Below, in pieces: positions 45,560 through 55,064 of a DNA stretch of 56,944 nucleotides. Positions within the stretch are counted from its first letter, which is position 1; the number at the start of each line of letters is the position of its first letter. Source of the stretch: Longimicrobiaceae bacterium. GTDB taxonomy: Bacteria > Gemmatimonadota > Gemmatimonadetes > Longimicrobiales > Longimicrobiaceae. The DNA lies in NCBI GenBank assembly GCA_030447645.1, contig JAUJOM010000015.1, forward strand, positions 18,735 to 75,678, in the 5' to 3' direction. Under the pieces are notes generated by a model. That model worked only from the letters and a program-made list of their open reading frames with translations. It was not told the DNA's origin and did no database searches. A program made the translations under genes and the position numbers.

Positions 45560-47051
45560 ATGCGTTCGACGCTTTTCTTATGCCTGGCTTTTTCGCTCGC
45601 TCCCGGCATGCTCCGGGCGCAGAGCCCGGCCCCCCCGTCCACCCTTTCGGTGGAGCAGGCGGTGGCACTCGCGCGGGCCAACAATCCCGAATTCCTCGCC
45701 CAACGCAACGACCAGGAGGTGGCCCGCTGGGCGTCGCGCAACGCCTACCAGGAGTTCCTCCCCTCGGCGTTCGCGTCCACCTCGGTGGGCTATCAGGCGC
45801 CGGGGACGCAGCGCTTCGGCGCGGAGGTGTTCGGCGAGCGGCCGGCATATTACTCCTCCGGCTACCAGATCGGCCTGCAATACGACGTGAGCGGCGCCAA
45901 ACTGCTTCGCCCCGGGCTGGCGCGCGCACGAGCCCGCGCCACCGAGGAGCAGGTGTCCAGCTCGCCTGGTGGCCGACGTGACCCAGCAGTACATCGGGGT
46001 GCTGGAAGCGCAGGAGGAGATCGCCCAGGCGGACCGCGAGCTGGTTCGCGTCGGGACGCAGCTCCGCCTTGCGCAGGCGCGCCTGCAGGTTGGAACCGGG
46101 ATCGGCCTGGACGTGCGGCGGGCGGAAGTGCAGCTCGGTACCGCCGAGGTGCGGCGGCTCCGGGCGCAGAACGCCCGGGTGCTGCAGATGCTTACGCTCG
46201 GGCAGCGGATCGGCGTGCCGCTGGACACCACCACCCGGCTGACCAGCGAGTTCGCCCTCTTCGAGCCGTCGTTGGACGCAGCGGCGCTGACGCGGGCCGC
46301 GCTCCTCAACAACCCTGTGCTCCTGTCCGCCCGCGCCACGGTGGAAGCGGCGGCCACGGAGGTGCGCGTCGCGCGCTCGGCGTACCTGCCCAGCCTCAAC
46401 TTCGGCGTGGGGATCGGCGGGTCCGTGTACCAGGCCGGGGACATCGACCCGCTGGTGGAGCAGCGGCTCGGCAGCTTCCAGGGTGCCTTCGCCGCATGCC
46501 AGCAGGAAAATCAGATACGCCAGGCGGCGGGCGCACCGCTGCGCGACTGTGATCTGGTGAGCCCCACCAACCCCCTGATTCGCGAACAGGTCCGCGGCCA
46601 GCTGCGGGAAGAAAACCGGGGCTTCCCCTTCGGCTACATGACGCAGCCCGCGACCGCCTCCATGACGGTGAGTCTGCCGATTTACACCGGGATCGGGCGG
46701 GGGTTGAGTGTGCAGCAGGCCCGGGCCAGCGCGGAGGACGCGCGGCTGCAGGTGCGCGCGCAGGAGCTGCGCTTGCAGACCGACGTGGCCGCCGCGGTCC
46801 AGAACACCCGCACCGCTTACCAGACCGCACTGCTGGAGCGCCGGGTCCGCGAAACGGCAGCCGAAGAGTTGCGCCTGGCGGAAGAACGCTTCCGCGCCGG
46901 CGTGGCGAGCTCGGTGGAGGTGGTGGACGGCCAGACGCGGCTGAGCGAGGCGGAGCAGCGGGAGATCAACGCCGTATACACCTTCCACAGGTCCCTCGCC
47001 CTGCTGGAAGCGCTGGGCGGGCAGCCCCTGCGGAGCCGAGCGCGCCGGTGA
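45560..47051 (+). CDS. TolC-family outer-membrane efflux protein, one frameshift
   Basis: Reading across one frame change gives about 497 residues: signal peptide ([15 protein letters not shown]), then long coiled-coil helices ([20 protein letters not shown]; later [20 protein letters not shown] and [15 protein letters not shown]). The shift lies near 45963, where AGCTCGCC should read with one more G. TolC proteins form outer-membrane exit ducts. The 3' end overlaps the adaptor gene start (GTGA). No other defect is seen, so a sequencing error is likely. Confidence 0.82.
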
Positions 47052-48361
47052 CCCGCAGCCGCAAGCTCGCCGTGGGTGCCGGGCTGGGCGCGGCCATCCT
47101 GGGGCTGGGTGGACTGGCGCTGGCGTCGAATCGCGAAAAAGGCACCGAGGTCCGCACCGAGGTGGTGAGCCGCCGGGATCTCACCTCCATCGTGACCGCG
47201 AGCGGCAGGATCGAACCCAAGCGGCAGGTGCAGATTTCAGCCGACGTACCGGGCCGCGTGGTCCAGCTCGCCGTCGAGGAAGGGCAGACCGTCCGTCAGG
47301 GCGACCTGCTGCTGCGCATCGACCCGACCTCGTACCACGCAGCGGTGCGTCGCGCCGAGGCCGCGGTATCGCAGGCGGAAGCCTCGGCCGCACAGGCGCG
47401 CGCGGGATTGATTCAGGCCCGGAGCGGCCTGCAGCGCGCCGAAACTCTCGGCCGCCAGGGAACGGATCTGATCTCCGCCGAGGCGCTGGAGCAGGCGCGC
47501 ACCCAGACCAACGTCGCGCAGGCGCAGTACGAGGCGGCCCGGTATGGTGTCGCGCAGGCGCAGGCCGCACTGGCCGAGGCGCGGGAGCAGCTCCGGAAGA
47601 CCACCATCACCGCCCCCATGAGCGGCCGCGTCACCCGGCTCAACATCGAGGAGGGGGAAACCGCGGTGATGGGCACGATGAACAACCCCGGCTCCCTGCT
47701 TCTCACTATCGCCGACCTGTCGGTGATGGAGGCGCGCGTCAAGGTGGACGAGACCGACGTACCCCGCATCGGGTTCGGCGACAGCGCCACGGTGCGCATC
47801 GATGCGTTTCCCGGCCAAACCTTTTCCGGCAAGGTGACCCGCATCTCCAACAGCGCGCTGCAGACGGCCGCGGGGGCAGTTGGGGCGGCCGGCGGGGCGC
47901 AGACCGGCGCACAGTCGGTGGACTTCGAGGTGCTCATCACCCTCGACGCCCCGCCCGCCGAGCTGCGCCCGGACCTGTCGGCCACGGCGGAAATCATCAC
48001 CGCACGCCGGCCGAATGCCCTCTCCGTCCCGATCCTGTCGCTGACGGTTCGCGATCCCGACGGAAAGAAACCGCGGCAGACGGCACCGGACGACGCTCCC
48101 CCCGGAGCCACCCGCAGCGCGCAGGCCCGCCGCCCCGATGCACAGGAGGTGGAGGGCGTGTTCGTGGTGCGGGACGGCAAGGCGGCATGGACCCCGGTGC
48201 GGGTTGGCGTTGCGGGCGAGCGCTACTTCGAGGTGACCAACGGACTGCGCGGCGACGAGACCGTGGTGGCCGGGACGTACCAGGCGATCCGCGACCTGGA
48301 GGACGGCGACGCAGTCAATCTGCCACCCCCGCCCAAGACCCGGCCGGGGAAGCGCGGATGA
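47048..48361 (+). CDS. MacA/HlyD-type periplasmic adaptor
   Basis: A 437-residue membrane-fusion protein with one N-terminal membrane anchor ([19 protein letters not shown]), lipoyl-like half-domain ([20 protein letters not shown], then [16 protein letters not shown]), a central alpha-hairpin ([20 protein letters not shown]) and beta-barrel/membrane-proximal parts. It links a MacB-type ABC permease with the TolC-type duct. The C-terminal part has a Pro/Arg-rich insert and ends in a Lys/Arg-rich tail. It overlaps the next gene by 4 bases (ATGA). Confidence 0.9.
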   Translation: MTRSRKLAVGAGLGAAILGLGGLALASNREKGTEVRTEVVSRRDLTSIVTASGRIEPKRQVQISADVPGRVVQLAVEEGQTVRQGDLLLRIDPTSYHAAVRRAEAAVSQAEASAAQARAGLIQARSGLQRAETLGRQGTDLISAEALEQARTQTNVAQAQYEAARYGVAQAQAALAEAREQLRKTTITAPMSGRVTRLNIEEGETAVMGTMNNPGSLLLTIADLSVMEARVKVDETDVPRIGFGDSATVRIDAFPGQTFSGKVTRISNSALQTAAGAVGAAGGAQTGAQSVDFEVLITLDAPPAELRPDLSATAEIITARRPNALSVPILSLTVRDPDGKKPRQTAPDDAPPGATRSAQARRPDAQEVEGVFVVRDGKAAWTPVRVGVAGERYFEVTNGLRGDETVVAGTYQAIRDLEDGDAVNLPPPPKTRPGKRG

Positions 48362-49107
48362 CCCCCTCGATCGCGGAGGTGATCCGCACCGTCGCCCTCC
48401 AGAAGCATTATCAGCGCGGCGCCGAGCTGGTGCGGGCGCTTCGCGGGGTGGACCTGGTGATCGGTCGCAACGAGTACGTGGCGATCATGGGCCCGTCGGG
48501 CTCCGGCAAGTCCACCCTGATGAACCTGATCGGATGCCTGGATACCCCCACCGCCGGGGAGTACATCCTGAACGGGCAGCCGGTGAGCGGCCTGGACGAC
48601 GACCAGCTCGCCCGCATCCGCAACCGGGAGATCGGCTTCGTTTTCCAGACCTTCAATCTGCTTCCCCGCTCCACCGCCCTGGAAAACGTGGAGCTTCCGC
48701 TGGTTTACGCGGGGGTGGCGCGAGCCGAGCGGCGGGAGCGCGCCACCCGAGCACTTCAGGAGGTGGAGCTGGGGGACCGTCTCGGACACCGTCCCAATGA
48801 GCTTTCCGGTGGGCAGCGGCAGCGGGTGGCGGTTGCCCGGGCGCTGGTCACCCACCCCTCCATCCTGCTGGCCGACGAGCCCACCGGCAACCTGGACTCC
48901 CGCACCTCGGAGGAGATCATGACGCTCTTCGGGCGTCTGCATGCCGAGGGGCAAACCGTGATCGTGGTTACGCACGAGCCGGACATCGCCGAGCACGCGG
49001 AGCGGGTAGTGGTGCTGCGCGACGGCCTGATCGCCGAGGACCGATGGCAGGCAGGCCGTCGCGGCTCCACGGACGAAGCACGCACCCCGGTCCTGCACGA
49101 GGTCTAG
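48358..49107 (+). CDS. MacB/LolD-type ABC transporter ATPase
   Basis: A 249-residue ABC ATPase. Walker A is [10 protein letters not shown], the Q-loop follows in [13 protein letters not shown], signature [15 protein letters not shown], Walker [13 protein letters not shown], and the H-loop TH in [14 protein letters not shown]. It energises the two FtsX-type permeases encoded next. The ATG at 48358 overlaps the adaptor stop (ATGA) and is preferred to an upstream in-frame start inside the adaptor. Confidence 0.93.
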   Translation: MTPSIAEVIRTVALQKHYQRGAELVRALRGVDLVIGRNEYVAIMGPSGSGKSTLMNLIGCLDTPTAGEYILNGQPVSGLDDDQLARIRNREIGFVFQTFNLLPRSTALENVELPLVYAGVARAERRERATRALQEVELGDRLGHRPNELSGGQRQRVAVARALVTHPSILLADEPTGNLDSRTSEEIMTLFGRLHAEGQTVIVVTHEPDIAEHAERVVVLRDGLIAEDRWQAGRRGSTDEARTPVLHEV

Positions 49108-49110
49108 CCG

Positions 49111-50358
49111 ATGGAGCTGCGCGAAGCGATTCGCGTCGCGTTTTCCATGATTCGCGCGCACAAGCTGCGTGCCTTCTTCACCATCCTGGGCACGGTGGTG
49201 GGCGTCACCTTCCTGATCGCGGTCATCACCCTGATCAAAGGGATGGACGCGTACATGAAGGAGGACTTCGCGGGGCGGATCTACGGCTACAACACCGTAC
49301 AGCTCCGGCGGAACTCGTCGGGCCCCAGTTTCGGTCCACCCAGCGAGGAGGAGCGGCGCATGCGGCGTCGGCGCCCGCGTCTCACCTTCGAGGACGCGGA
49401 GTGGCTGCGGGCGCGCATGGAAACGCCGGGCATCCTGGCGATCTCCTCCATGAACAACGGCCAGGTACAGGGGCCGGGCGGGCGGACGCTGGAGAACGTG
49501 ACGGTGAACGGCGCCTCCGCTACCTACTTCCAGATGCGGGAGCTGGAGCTGGAGGAAGGGCGCCCCTACGCCGAGCACGAGGCCGTGCGTGGCGTGCCCG
49601 TGGCGGTGATCGGCAGGGAAGTGGCCGACAAACTGTTCGACGGGCGCGGCGCCCTCGGGCGCACTGTCCGTATCCAGGGAATTCCCTACCAGGTGATCGG
49701 CGTCCTGGAGAAGCAGGGGACGCTCTTCGGCTTCTCCCTGGACAACGTGGTGATCGCTCCCGCGCGCTCGCCGGTGAACGGCTTCGTCAACCCGTACAAC
49801 GTGGTGGACGAGATCTCCTTCAAGGTGCCGGAAGCCTCGCTGATCGCTCCGGCGATGGGGGAGATGGAGGGGTTGATGCGCCAGCGCCACCGGCTGCGCC
49901 CCCTGGAGCCGAATTCATTCGAGCTGGAGACGGCGGAAGCGTCGCTCGGCTTCTGGGACAAGATCTCGCGGATGATGCTGGTGGCGCTCCCGGGGCTGGT
50001 GGGCATCTCCCTGGTGGTCGGTGCCGTGGTGATCATGAACATCATGCTGGTGTCCGTATCGGAGCGGACGCGGGAGATCGGGGTGCGCAAGTCGCTTGGG
50101 GCACGCAGGCGGGACATCCTCCTCCAGTTCCTGATCGAGTCGGGGACACTTTCCGGAGTCGGCGGGGTGCTGGGGATCCTGGCCGGGATCGGACTTGCGG
50201 CGCTGGTTTCGGCGATCTCTCCGATCCCCGCCCGGGTGGCGCCCTGGTCGGTGGGACTCGGGATCTTTTTAGGAGTCGGGGTGGGGCTCGCCGCGGGGGT
50301 GTACCCGGCGTACAAGGCGGCACAGCTCGACCCCATCGAAGCACTCCGCAAGGAGTAG
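49111..50358 (+). CDS. MacB/FtsX-type ABC permease 1
   Basis: A 415-residue permease with the FtsX topology: one membrane segment near residues 17-40 (LRAFFTILGTVVGVTFLIAVI), a large periplasmic domain, then three C-terminal segments with the conserved SERTREIGVRKSLGARRRDI before the last two. It begins 3 bases after the ATPase gene. It may act with the second permease as a heterodimer, an arrangement seen in MacB-related systems, which carry macrolides, peptides or lipoproteins; the substrate is unknown. Confidence 0.9.
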   Translation: MELREAIRVAFSMIRAHKLRAFFTILGTVVGVTFLIAVITLIKGMDAYMKEDFAGRIYGYNTVQLRRNSSGPSFGPPSEEERRMRRRRPRLTFEDAEWLRARMETPGILAISSMNNGQVQGPGGRTLENVTVNGASATYFQMRELELEEGRPYAEHEAVRGVPVAVIGREVADKLFDGRGALGRTVRIQGIPYQVIGVLEKQGTLFGFSLDNVVIAPARSPVNGFVNPYNVVDEISFKVPEASLIAPAMGEMEGLMRQRHRLRPLEPNSFELETAEASLGFWDKISRMMLVALPGLVGISLVVGAVVIMNIMLVSVSERTREIGVRKSLGARRRDILLQFLIESGTLSGVGGVLGILAGIGLAALVSAISPIPARVAPWSVGLGIFLGVGVGLAAGVYPAYKAAQLDPIEALRKE

Positions 50359-50364
50359 GGCGCG

Positions 50365-51603
50365 ATGAACTGGGTAGCCGCGCGCGAGGGGGTGACCATT
50401 GCCCTGGACGCTCTCCGGAGCAACAAAGCCCGTGCCGCGCTCACCATCCTGGGGATCGTGATCGGCGTCGCCACCGTGATGGCGATGGCGGCGGTCATTA
50501 CCGGGATCCGCTCCAGCGTGATGCAGGACGTAGCCTCGGCGGGGCCGCGCAACTTCATGGTCGGCCGGTTCGACCAGTCGCAGATCCGGCTCGACGAGGA
50601 TTTCGGCGCCATGATCCGCCGCCGCCCCCGGATTACGCTCGAAGAGGCAGCGCTCGTGTCGTCCCTTCCCTCCGTGCAGTCGGTGACCCCCGCGGTAGAG
50701 GGTGGCTCCGAGCTGAAATACGGCGCCCACACCTTCAGCGGGATCCAGGTGGTGGGGCGGGGTTCGCAGTGGCCCGAGTACGCGCAGGGCGACTTCATCG
50801 CGGGGCGAAACTACCTCCCCTCCGACGAGCTTCGCTCCGCCCCGGTGGTGGTCCTGTCGCACGACCTGGCCGAGTCGGTGTTCCACGATCCCGAGGCCGC
50901 CATTGGCAGGACCGTCCGCCTCGGCGGCCATCCATTCACGGTGATGGGTGTTTACCGCCTCAAGCCCAACCTGTTCTCCGCCCTGGTCCGCAGCCTGGCG
51001 TTCACCCCGCACACCACCGCGATCAAGCTGCTGCGGGTGCAGGAGGACTTTCTACAGCTGCTGGTGGTCCCCATGGACAACGTGAGCCAGGAGCAGGTGA
51101 TGGACGACGTGACGGCGGCGCTCCGCATCGCTCGCGGTCTCCGCCCCGGTGAGGAGAACAATTTCGCCGTGGTCCGCTCGGAGGCCTTTGCCGAACTCTT
51201 CGACCGCCTGACGGGCGTGTTCTTTCTGGTGATGCTGGTCCTGTCCTCGATCGGGCTGATGGTTGGCGGCGTCGGCGTCGTAGCGATCATGATGATCTCC
51301 GTGACTGAGCGCACCCGCGAGATCGGGGTGCGCAAGGCACTCGGCGCCACCCGGCGCGAAATCCTCTGGCAGTTCCTGGTGGAATCGATGACGGTCACGG
51401 TGATCGGCGGCGTGATCGGGCTGCTGCTCGGCGGCGGTGGGGCACTCCTCCTCAGCCTGGTGAGCCCGATCCCCGCATCGATCCCACTCTGGGCGGTCTT
51501 TGCGGCACTCGTGGTGTTCGCAATCAGCGGGATCGGCTTCGGGCTTTATCCCGCCAACAAGGCCGCCCGTCTGGATCCGGTGGAAGCTCTCCGCTACGAG
51601 TGA
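50365..51603 (+). CDS. MacB/FtsX-type ABC permease 2
   Basis: A 412-residue permease of the same family as the gene 6 bases upstream: KARAALTILGIVIGVATVMA in the first segment and TERTREIGVRKALGATRREI before the last two segments. The two are about equally long but clearly diverged. It is the last gene of the tolC-adaptor-ATPase-permease-permease operon and ends 20 bases before the convergent SDR gene. Confidence 0.9.
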   Translation: MNWVAAREGVTIALDALRSNKARAALTILGIVIGVATVMAMAAVITGIRSSVMQDVASAGPRNFMVGRFDQSQIRLDEDFGAMIRRRPRITLEEAALVSSLPSVQSVTPAVEGGSELKYGAHTFSGIQVVGRGSQWPEYAQGDFIAGRNYLPSDELRSAPVVVLSHDLAESVFHDPEAAIGRTVRLGGHPFTVMGVYRLKPNLFSALVRSLAFTPHTTAIKLLRVQEDFLQLLVVPMDNVSQEQVMDDVTAALRIARGLRPGEENNFAVVRSEAFAELFDRLTGVFFLVMLVLSSIGLMVGGVGVVAIMMISVTERTREIGVRKALGATRREILWQFLVESMTVTVIGGVIGLLLGGGGALLLSLVSPIPASIPLWAVFAALVVFAISGIGFGLYPANKAARLDPVEALRYE

Positions 51604-51623
51604 GCCCCTACCCCGGACGCGCT

Positions 51624-52460
51624 TTACAGCAGAGAGGCCAGCCCCTCCCGGTAGGTGGGATACAGGAACCGGTATCCCGAGCTGACCAGCCCCTGGCTGT
51701 CGCAGCGCTTGCCGCTCTCCCAGCAGTCTGGCTCGGCTACCACAGCCGGCATCGGCGCGCCCAGCTTCGCTGCCAGCCAGCGGTAAACTTCACATAGATC
51801 GGTAGGCTCCTGATCAACCCCGAGATACACCGCCTCCGGCTCCGGCAGCACGAGCAGGTGATGCAGCGCGCCGGCGCAGTCGTCGCGGTGAATGCGGTTG
51901 GAGTAAACGGGGTGCGGCAGGCAAACAGCATCGCCGCGACGCACCTGATCGATCACCCGCGTCCGGCCCGGACCGTAGATGCCGCCGAGCCGCAGGACCG
52001 TACCGGGATACCAGCCCTCCCGGATCAGCCGCTCGCCCTCCAGCATGATCCGGCCCCGAAAGCCGCCCGGCTCGGTGGGCGAGTTCTCATCCACCCATTC
52101 ACCCTCCTGTTGCCCGTACACCGCCGTGCTGGAGGTGAACGCCACCCGGCGGGGACTCTGCCCCTGCATCCCGAGCACGTCCAGCAGGTTGTGGAGCCCG
52201 TCCACGTAGGCAGCGCGGTAGGCGCGTTCCTCGGAGCCATCCGCCGCGGCGGCGTAAACCACGAAGTCCAGCTCCTCGGGCAGAACCCGCAGGCTCCCCG
52301 GGTCGCCCAAATCGGCAGCCAAAGGCAACACCCCCTCCGGCAACCGATCCGGCCGGCGGCGCAGACCCCACACGGTGTGCCCCGCCAGGACAAGCCGCTC
52401 CGCGAGCGCCGAGCCCACGTAGCCGCACCCAGCGATCAGCACCCGCCACTGTTCAGCCAC
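51624..52460 (-). CDS. SDR-family NAD-dependent epimerase/dehydratase
   Basis: A 278-residue short-chain dehydrogenase of the extended, YeeZ-like type. The nucleotide-binding GCGYVGSALAERLVLAG is at the N-terminus, followed by DLGDPGSL and VYAAAADGSEE. FTSSTAVYG holds the active-site region and NRIHRDDCA is the later conserved segment. The reaction is unknown. It is convergent with the MacB operon and divergent from the BshB1-like gene. Confidence 0.85.
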   Translation of the reverse strand: MAEQWRVLIAGCGYVGSALAERLVLAGHTVWGLRRRPDRLPEGVLPLAADLGDPGSLRVLPEELDFVVYAAAADGSEERAYRAAYVDGLHNLLDVLGMQGQSPRRVAFTSSTAVYGQQEGEWVDENSPTEPGGFRGRIMLEGERLIREGWYPGTVLRLGGIYGPGRTRVIDQVRRGDAVCLPHPVYSNRIHRDDCAGALHHLLVLPEPEAVYLGVDQEPTDLCEVYRWLAAKLGAPMPAVVAEPDCWESGKRCDSQGLVSSGYRFLYPTYREGLASLL

Positions 52461-52564
52461 GTTTCATCTCCCCCTGCTGCGGAAGTCGCTGGTTGCGCTC
52501 TGCCACCCTGGACCATAGGATGCGGCGCCTGAATCGCCAATGCACCCCTGCCGCAAAGAAGCTC

Positions 52565-53311
52565 GTGGGCACAACAGCGCTGGATATCTCGCCCACCGTC
52601 GATCTGCTTGCAATCTTCGCGCACCGGGATGATGCCGAGCTTTCCTGCGGGGGCACCCTGGCGCGTGCCACTGAGCAGGGGTACCGGACCGGCATTCTGG
52701 ATTTGACGGCGGGCGAAAAGGGCACGGCGGGGAACGCGGATCTGCGCGGCGAAGAGGCGGAGCATGCCGCCGGGGTGCTCGGCGTGGCTGTCCGGAGAAA
52801 CGCGGGCTTGCCGGACGCGGGATTGGAGAACTCACCGGAAACCCGGCTGATTGTTGCCGAGTTCATCCGCCTTCTCCGCCCCCGCACCGTGATCCTGCCC
52901 TATGCTCAGGGTCGCCACCCGGACCACCGGATCGCATCGCAGCTTGCCTACGATGCATGCTTCCTATCCGGCCTGGCGAAGATGCCGCTCCCGGGAGAAG
53001 CGCACCGCCCGCACAAAATCCTGTATTCGCTGGCCTTCCGTGAAAACAACGTTAAGCCGACTTTTGTGGTGGACATCACGGAGCAGATCGAAACCAAGCT
53101 CCGAGCCCTCGGCTGCTACGATTCCCAGTTCGCGGGAAAAACCTGGGCGGGTGAATTGTTTCCGGGTGGCGATCGCCCACTTTACGATCAGGTACGCATG
53201 CACGCAGCATATGCCGGATCGCTGATCCGCACGGAATACGGCGAGCCGTTCATTTCAGGGGAAACGATGGCGGTAGATGATGTGGTGGCTCTGGGAGTAA
53301 GGAGCCTTTAG
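52565..53311 (+). CDS. bshB1: LmbE/PIG-L deacetylase, BshB1-like
   Basis: A 248-residue zinc deacetylase. The metal motif is AHRDDAELSCGGTL (usually AHPDD), with the later PYAQGRHPDHRIASQLAYDA. Closest in style to BshB1, which deacetylates GlcNAc-malate in bacillithiol synthesis; specific assignment is inference and no bshA or bshC is in the window. The GTG at 52565 is a moderate choice; in-frame extensions reach 52493 without a good ribosome site. The stop overlaps the convergent HIRAN-like gene by 4 bases. Confidence 0.82.
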   Translation: MGTTALDISPTVDLLAIFAHRDDAELSCGGTLARATEQGYRTGILDLTAGEKGTAGNADLRGEEAEHAAGVLGVAVRRNAGLPDAGLENSPETRLIVAEFIRLLRPRTVILPYAQGRHPDHRIASQLAYDACFLSGLAKMPLPGEAHRPHKILYSLAFRENNVKPTFVVDITEQIETKLRALGCYDSQFAGKTWAGELFPGGDRPLYDQVRMHAAYAGSLIRTEYGEPFISGETMAVDDVVALGVRSL

Positions 53312-53643
53312 CGCGCCTGGCAGCGCACCTCGATCACCAGCCGCTTCCAGCTTGGCGCTTCGCTCCCCCTCACCCGCAGCGCGGTTGCCGATGCCGCTCC
53401 GCCGCCGAGTAGCCAGGGTCCCAGCCAACTACTGATCTCCGGCGGGAGATGTCCGAGCGGGTCCCCCGTGGAGGTGTGCACCCACACCTCGGGGTCCTCC
53501 TGGCCCGGCGGGTCAGGAATCAGCAGCAGCGGATCGCCCTCGGTCAGCTCTTCAAGATGCGCGGCTCGCGTCCCGAACACCGTGCCGTGTACCGTGGACC
53601 GGAAGACAGCCGGATGATCGGCCGGGAATGCAACGCGTTTCAT
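53308..53643 (-). CDS. HIRAN-like hypothetical protein
   Basis: A 111-residue protein whose middle resembles a HIRAN domain: LEELTEGDPLLLIPDPPGQ, then GDPLGHLPPEISSWLGPWLL, the pattern seen in HIRAN proteins that bind DNA ends. It lacks any other domain. It is convergent with the bshB1-like gene and divergent from iscS, 86 bases away. Function is unproved. Confidence 0.65.
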   Translation of the reverse strand: MKRVAFPADHPAVFRSTVHGTVFGTRAAHLEELTEGDPLLLIPDPPGQEDPEVWVHTSTGDPLGHLPPEISSWLGPWLLGGGAASATALRVRGSEAPSWKRLVIEVRCQAR

Positions 53644-53728
53644 GATGCGAATCTAGGTCCGCAAACTGTGCGTCTCAAGGCTCCGGACGCCGAAACATCG
53701 TTCTGGCTCCGGTTTACAAGCTTGCACC

Positions 53729-55063
53729 ATGGACCCGATCTACCTTGATCACGCCGCCACCACTCCGCTCCGGCCGGAGGTGCGTGACGCCATGCTCCCC
53801 TTCTGGGATGAGCGTTTCGGCAATCCGTCGAGCGTTCACCGGTGGGGTCGCGCGGCGCGTGCCGGCCTTGACGCAGCTCGTGGGCAGCTCGCTGAGGTGC
53901 TCGGCGCGTCGCCGGGCGAGATCGTGTTTACGCGGGGGGGTACGGAAGCCAACAACCTGGCGGTGCTTGGCCGCGCGCGTATGGCACCGGGAGCACCGGT
54001 GGTGTGCTCGGCCATCGAGCATCGGGCGGTGCTTGCAGCGGCTGACGCGGCGGTAGCCGAGGGATCAGCACTGCGCCTGCTGCCGGTGGATGGACGTGGC
54101 ATGGTTCAGCGCGACGTGCTGGACGATTTGCTTCAGAGCACGTCCGTGAAGGCCCCCAACCCCGCCTCGCTTAGGCTCGAAGAACTTGCCCCCTCGAATC
54201 CCCCGATTCCAGGGGCGGGGTTGTTGTGCTCTCCCCAGCATTGGGGGGCCGCGGGGGCCTTGCGGCCGAAGCACACGCAAAGGTCAACAGAACGTTTAAC
54301 CACTGACTTAGAAGAGCTGCTCCGGAGAAAGCCCGCAGTCGTCTCCGTCATGTGGGTAAACAATGAGGTAGGCACGATCCAACCTGTGTCCGAGATCGCC
54401 GAGGGCTGCCGGGCGGCAGGAGTGCCGTTCCACACGGATGCCGTGCAGGCACTCGGCAAGCTGCCCGTCCGTGTAGACGAGGTGGCCGTGGAACTGCTCA
54501 CCGTCAGCGCGCACAAGCTGGGTGGCCCTAAAGGAGTCGGGGCGCTCTTCGTGCGGCGGGGCACCGAACTGGCACCGCTCCTCCATGGCGGAGGCCAGGA
54601 GGGCGGGCTGCGCCCCGGCACGGAGGATGTCGCCGGCGCGGTAGGACTTGCTGCGGCCGCGGTGCTGGCCGAAGCGGAGCGCATGGGGGAGATGGAGCGG
54701 CTGCGTCCACTGCTTGACAGGCTGGAGGCGGGGCTGCGCGAGCGGGTTGTGGAGCTGGTGGTGAACGGCGCCGGTGCCGAGCGCTCACCTACCATCCTGA
54801 ACGTATCGGTGCCTGGCGCCGACCCCGAGATGCTGCTGCCAGCGCTGGATGCGGAGGGGATCGCTGTGTCATCGGGCTCGGCGTGCTCCAGCGGCGCGGT
54901 ACGCGCGTCGCACGTGCTTTCAGCCATGGGGCTTGCTCCGGAGCTGGCTGGTCCATCGGTGCGCTTCTCCCTGGGGCGCACCACCACACGGGACGACATC
55001 GACCGCGCGCTTGCTGTTTTCCCGGTGGTGGTGGAGCGGCTGCGCGCGCTGGTGGGTGCCTGA
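53729..55063 (+). CDS. iscS: Cysteine desulfurase (IscS/NifS type) with an in-frame insertion
   Basis: A 444-residue PLP desulfurase, about 60 longer than usual. IYLDHAATTPLRPEV opens it, FTRGGTEANNLAVLG follows, the PLP lysine is in VSAHKLGGPKGVGALF and the sulfur-carrying cysteine in SSGSACSSGAVRAS. Between VLDDLLQ and LLRRKPAVVSVMWVNNEV lies a 60-residue stretch encoded by palindromic DNA (54151-54267) that normal relatives lack. The insertion is in frame and lies before a core strand, so activity may be kept. mnmA follows one base after the stop, pointing to sulfur supply for tRNA 2-thiolation. Confidence 0.92.
   Translation: MDPIYLDHAATTPLRPEVRDAMLPFWDERFGNPSSVHRWGRAARAGLDAARGQLAEVLGASPGEIVFTRGGTEANNLAVLGRARMAPGAPVVCSAIEHRAVLAAADAAVAEGSALRLLPVDGRGMVQRDVLDDLLQSTSVKAPNPASLRLEELAPSNPPIPGAGLLCSPQHWGAAGALRPKHTQRSTERLTTDLEELLRRKPAVVSVMWVNNEVGTIQPVSEIAEGCRAAGVPFHTDAVQALGKLPVRVDEVAVELLTVSAHKLGGPKGVGALFVRRGTELAPLLHGGGQEGGLRPGTEDVAGAVGLAAAAVLAEAERMGEMERLRPLLDRLEAGLRERVVELVVNGAGAERSPTILNVSVPGADPEMLLPALDAEGIAVSSGSACSSGAVRASHVLSAMGLAPELAGPSVRFSLGRTTTRDDIDRALAVFPVVVERLRALVGA
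54151..54267. repeat. Palindromic element inserted within iscS
   Basis: Nested inverted repeats: GGCCCCCAA (54151-54159) with TTGGGGGGCC (54241-54250), AACCCCGCC (54158-54166) with GGCGGGGTT (54214-54222), GAATC-cccc-GATTC (54196-54209), and GGCCGC (54247-54252) with GCGGCC (54262-54267). The element is read through in frame inside the gene. Insertions of palindromic repeats in coding sequence are known from Rickettsia elements; this one is not of that sequence. Confidence 0.75.
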
Positions 55064-55064
55064 G

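Noticed and set aside
45480..46988. Long opposite-strand open frame under the TolC-type gene
   Set aside because: The plus strand gives a coherent TolC protein across one frameshift; the opposite product is low complexity.
48223..49890. Long opposite-strand open frame under the ABC ATPase
   Set aside because: The product is His/Gly-rich with no motif, and the plus strand encodes Walker and signature motifs at the same place.
49044..51152. Very long open frame (about 700 codons) across both MacB permease genes in another frame
   Set aside because: It overlaps two clear FtsX-type permeases with intact motifs and has a low-complexity Gly/Arg/Ala product; it is a shadow of high-GC coding DNA.
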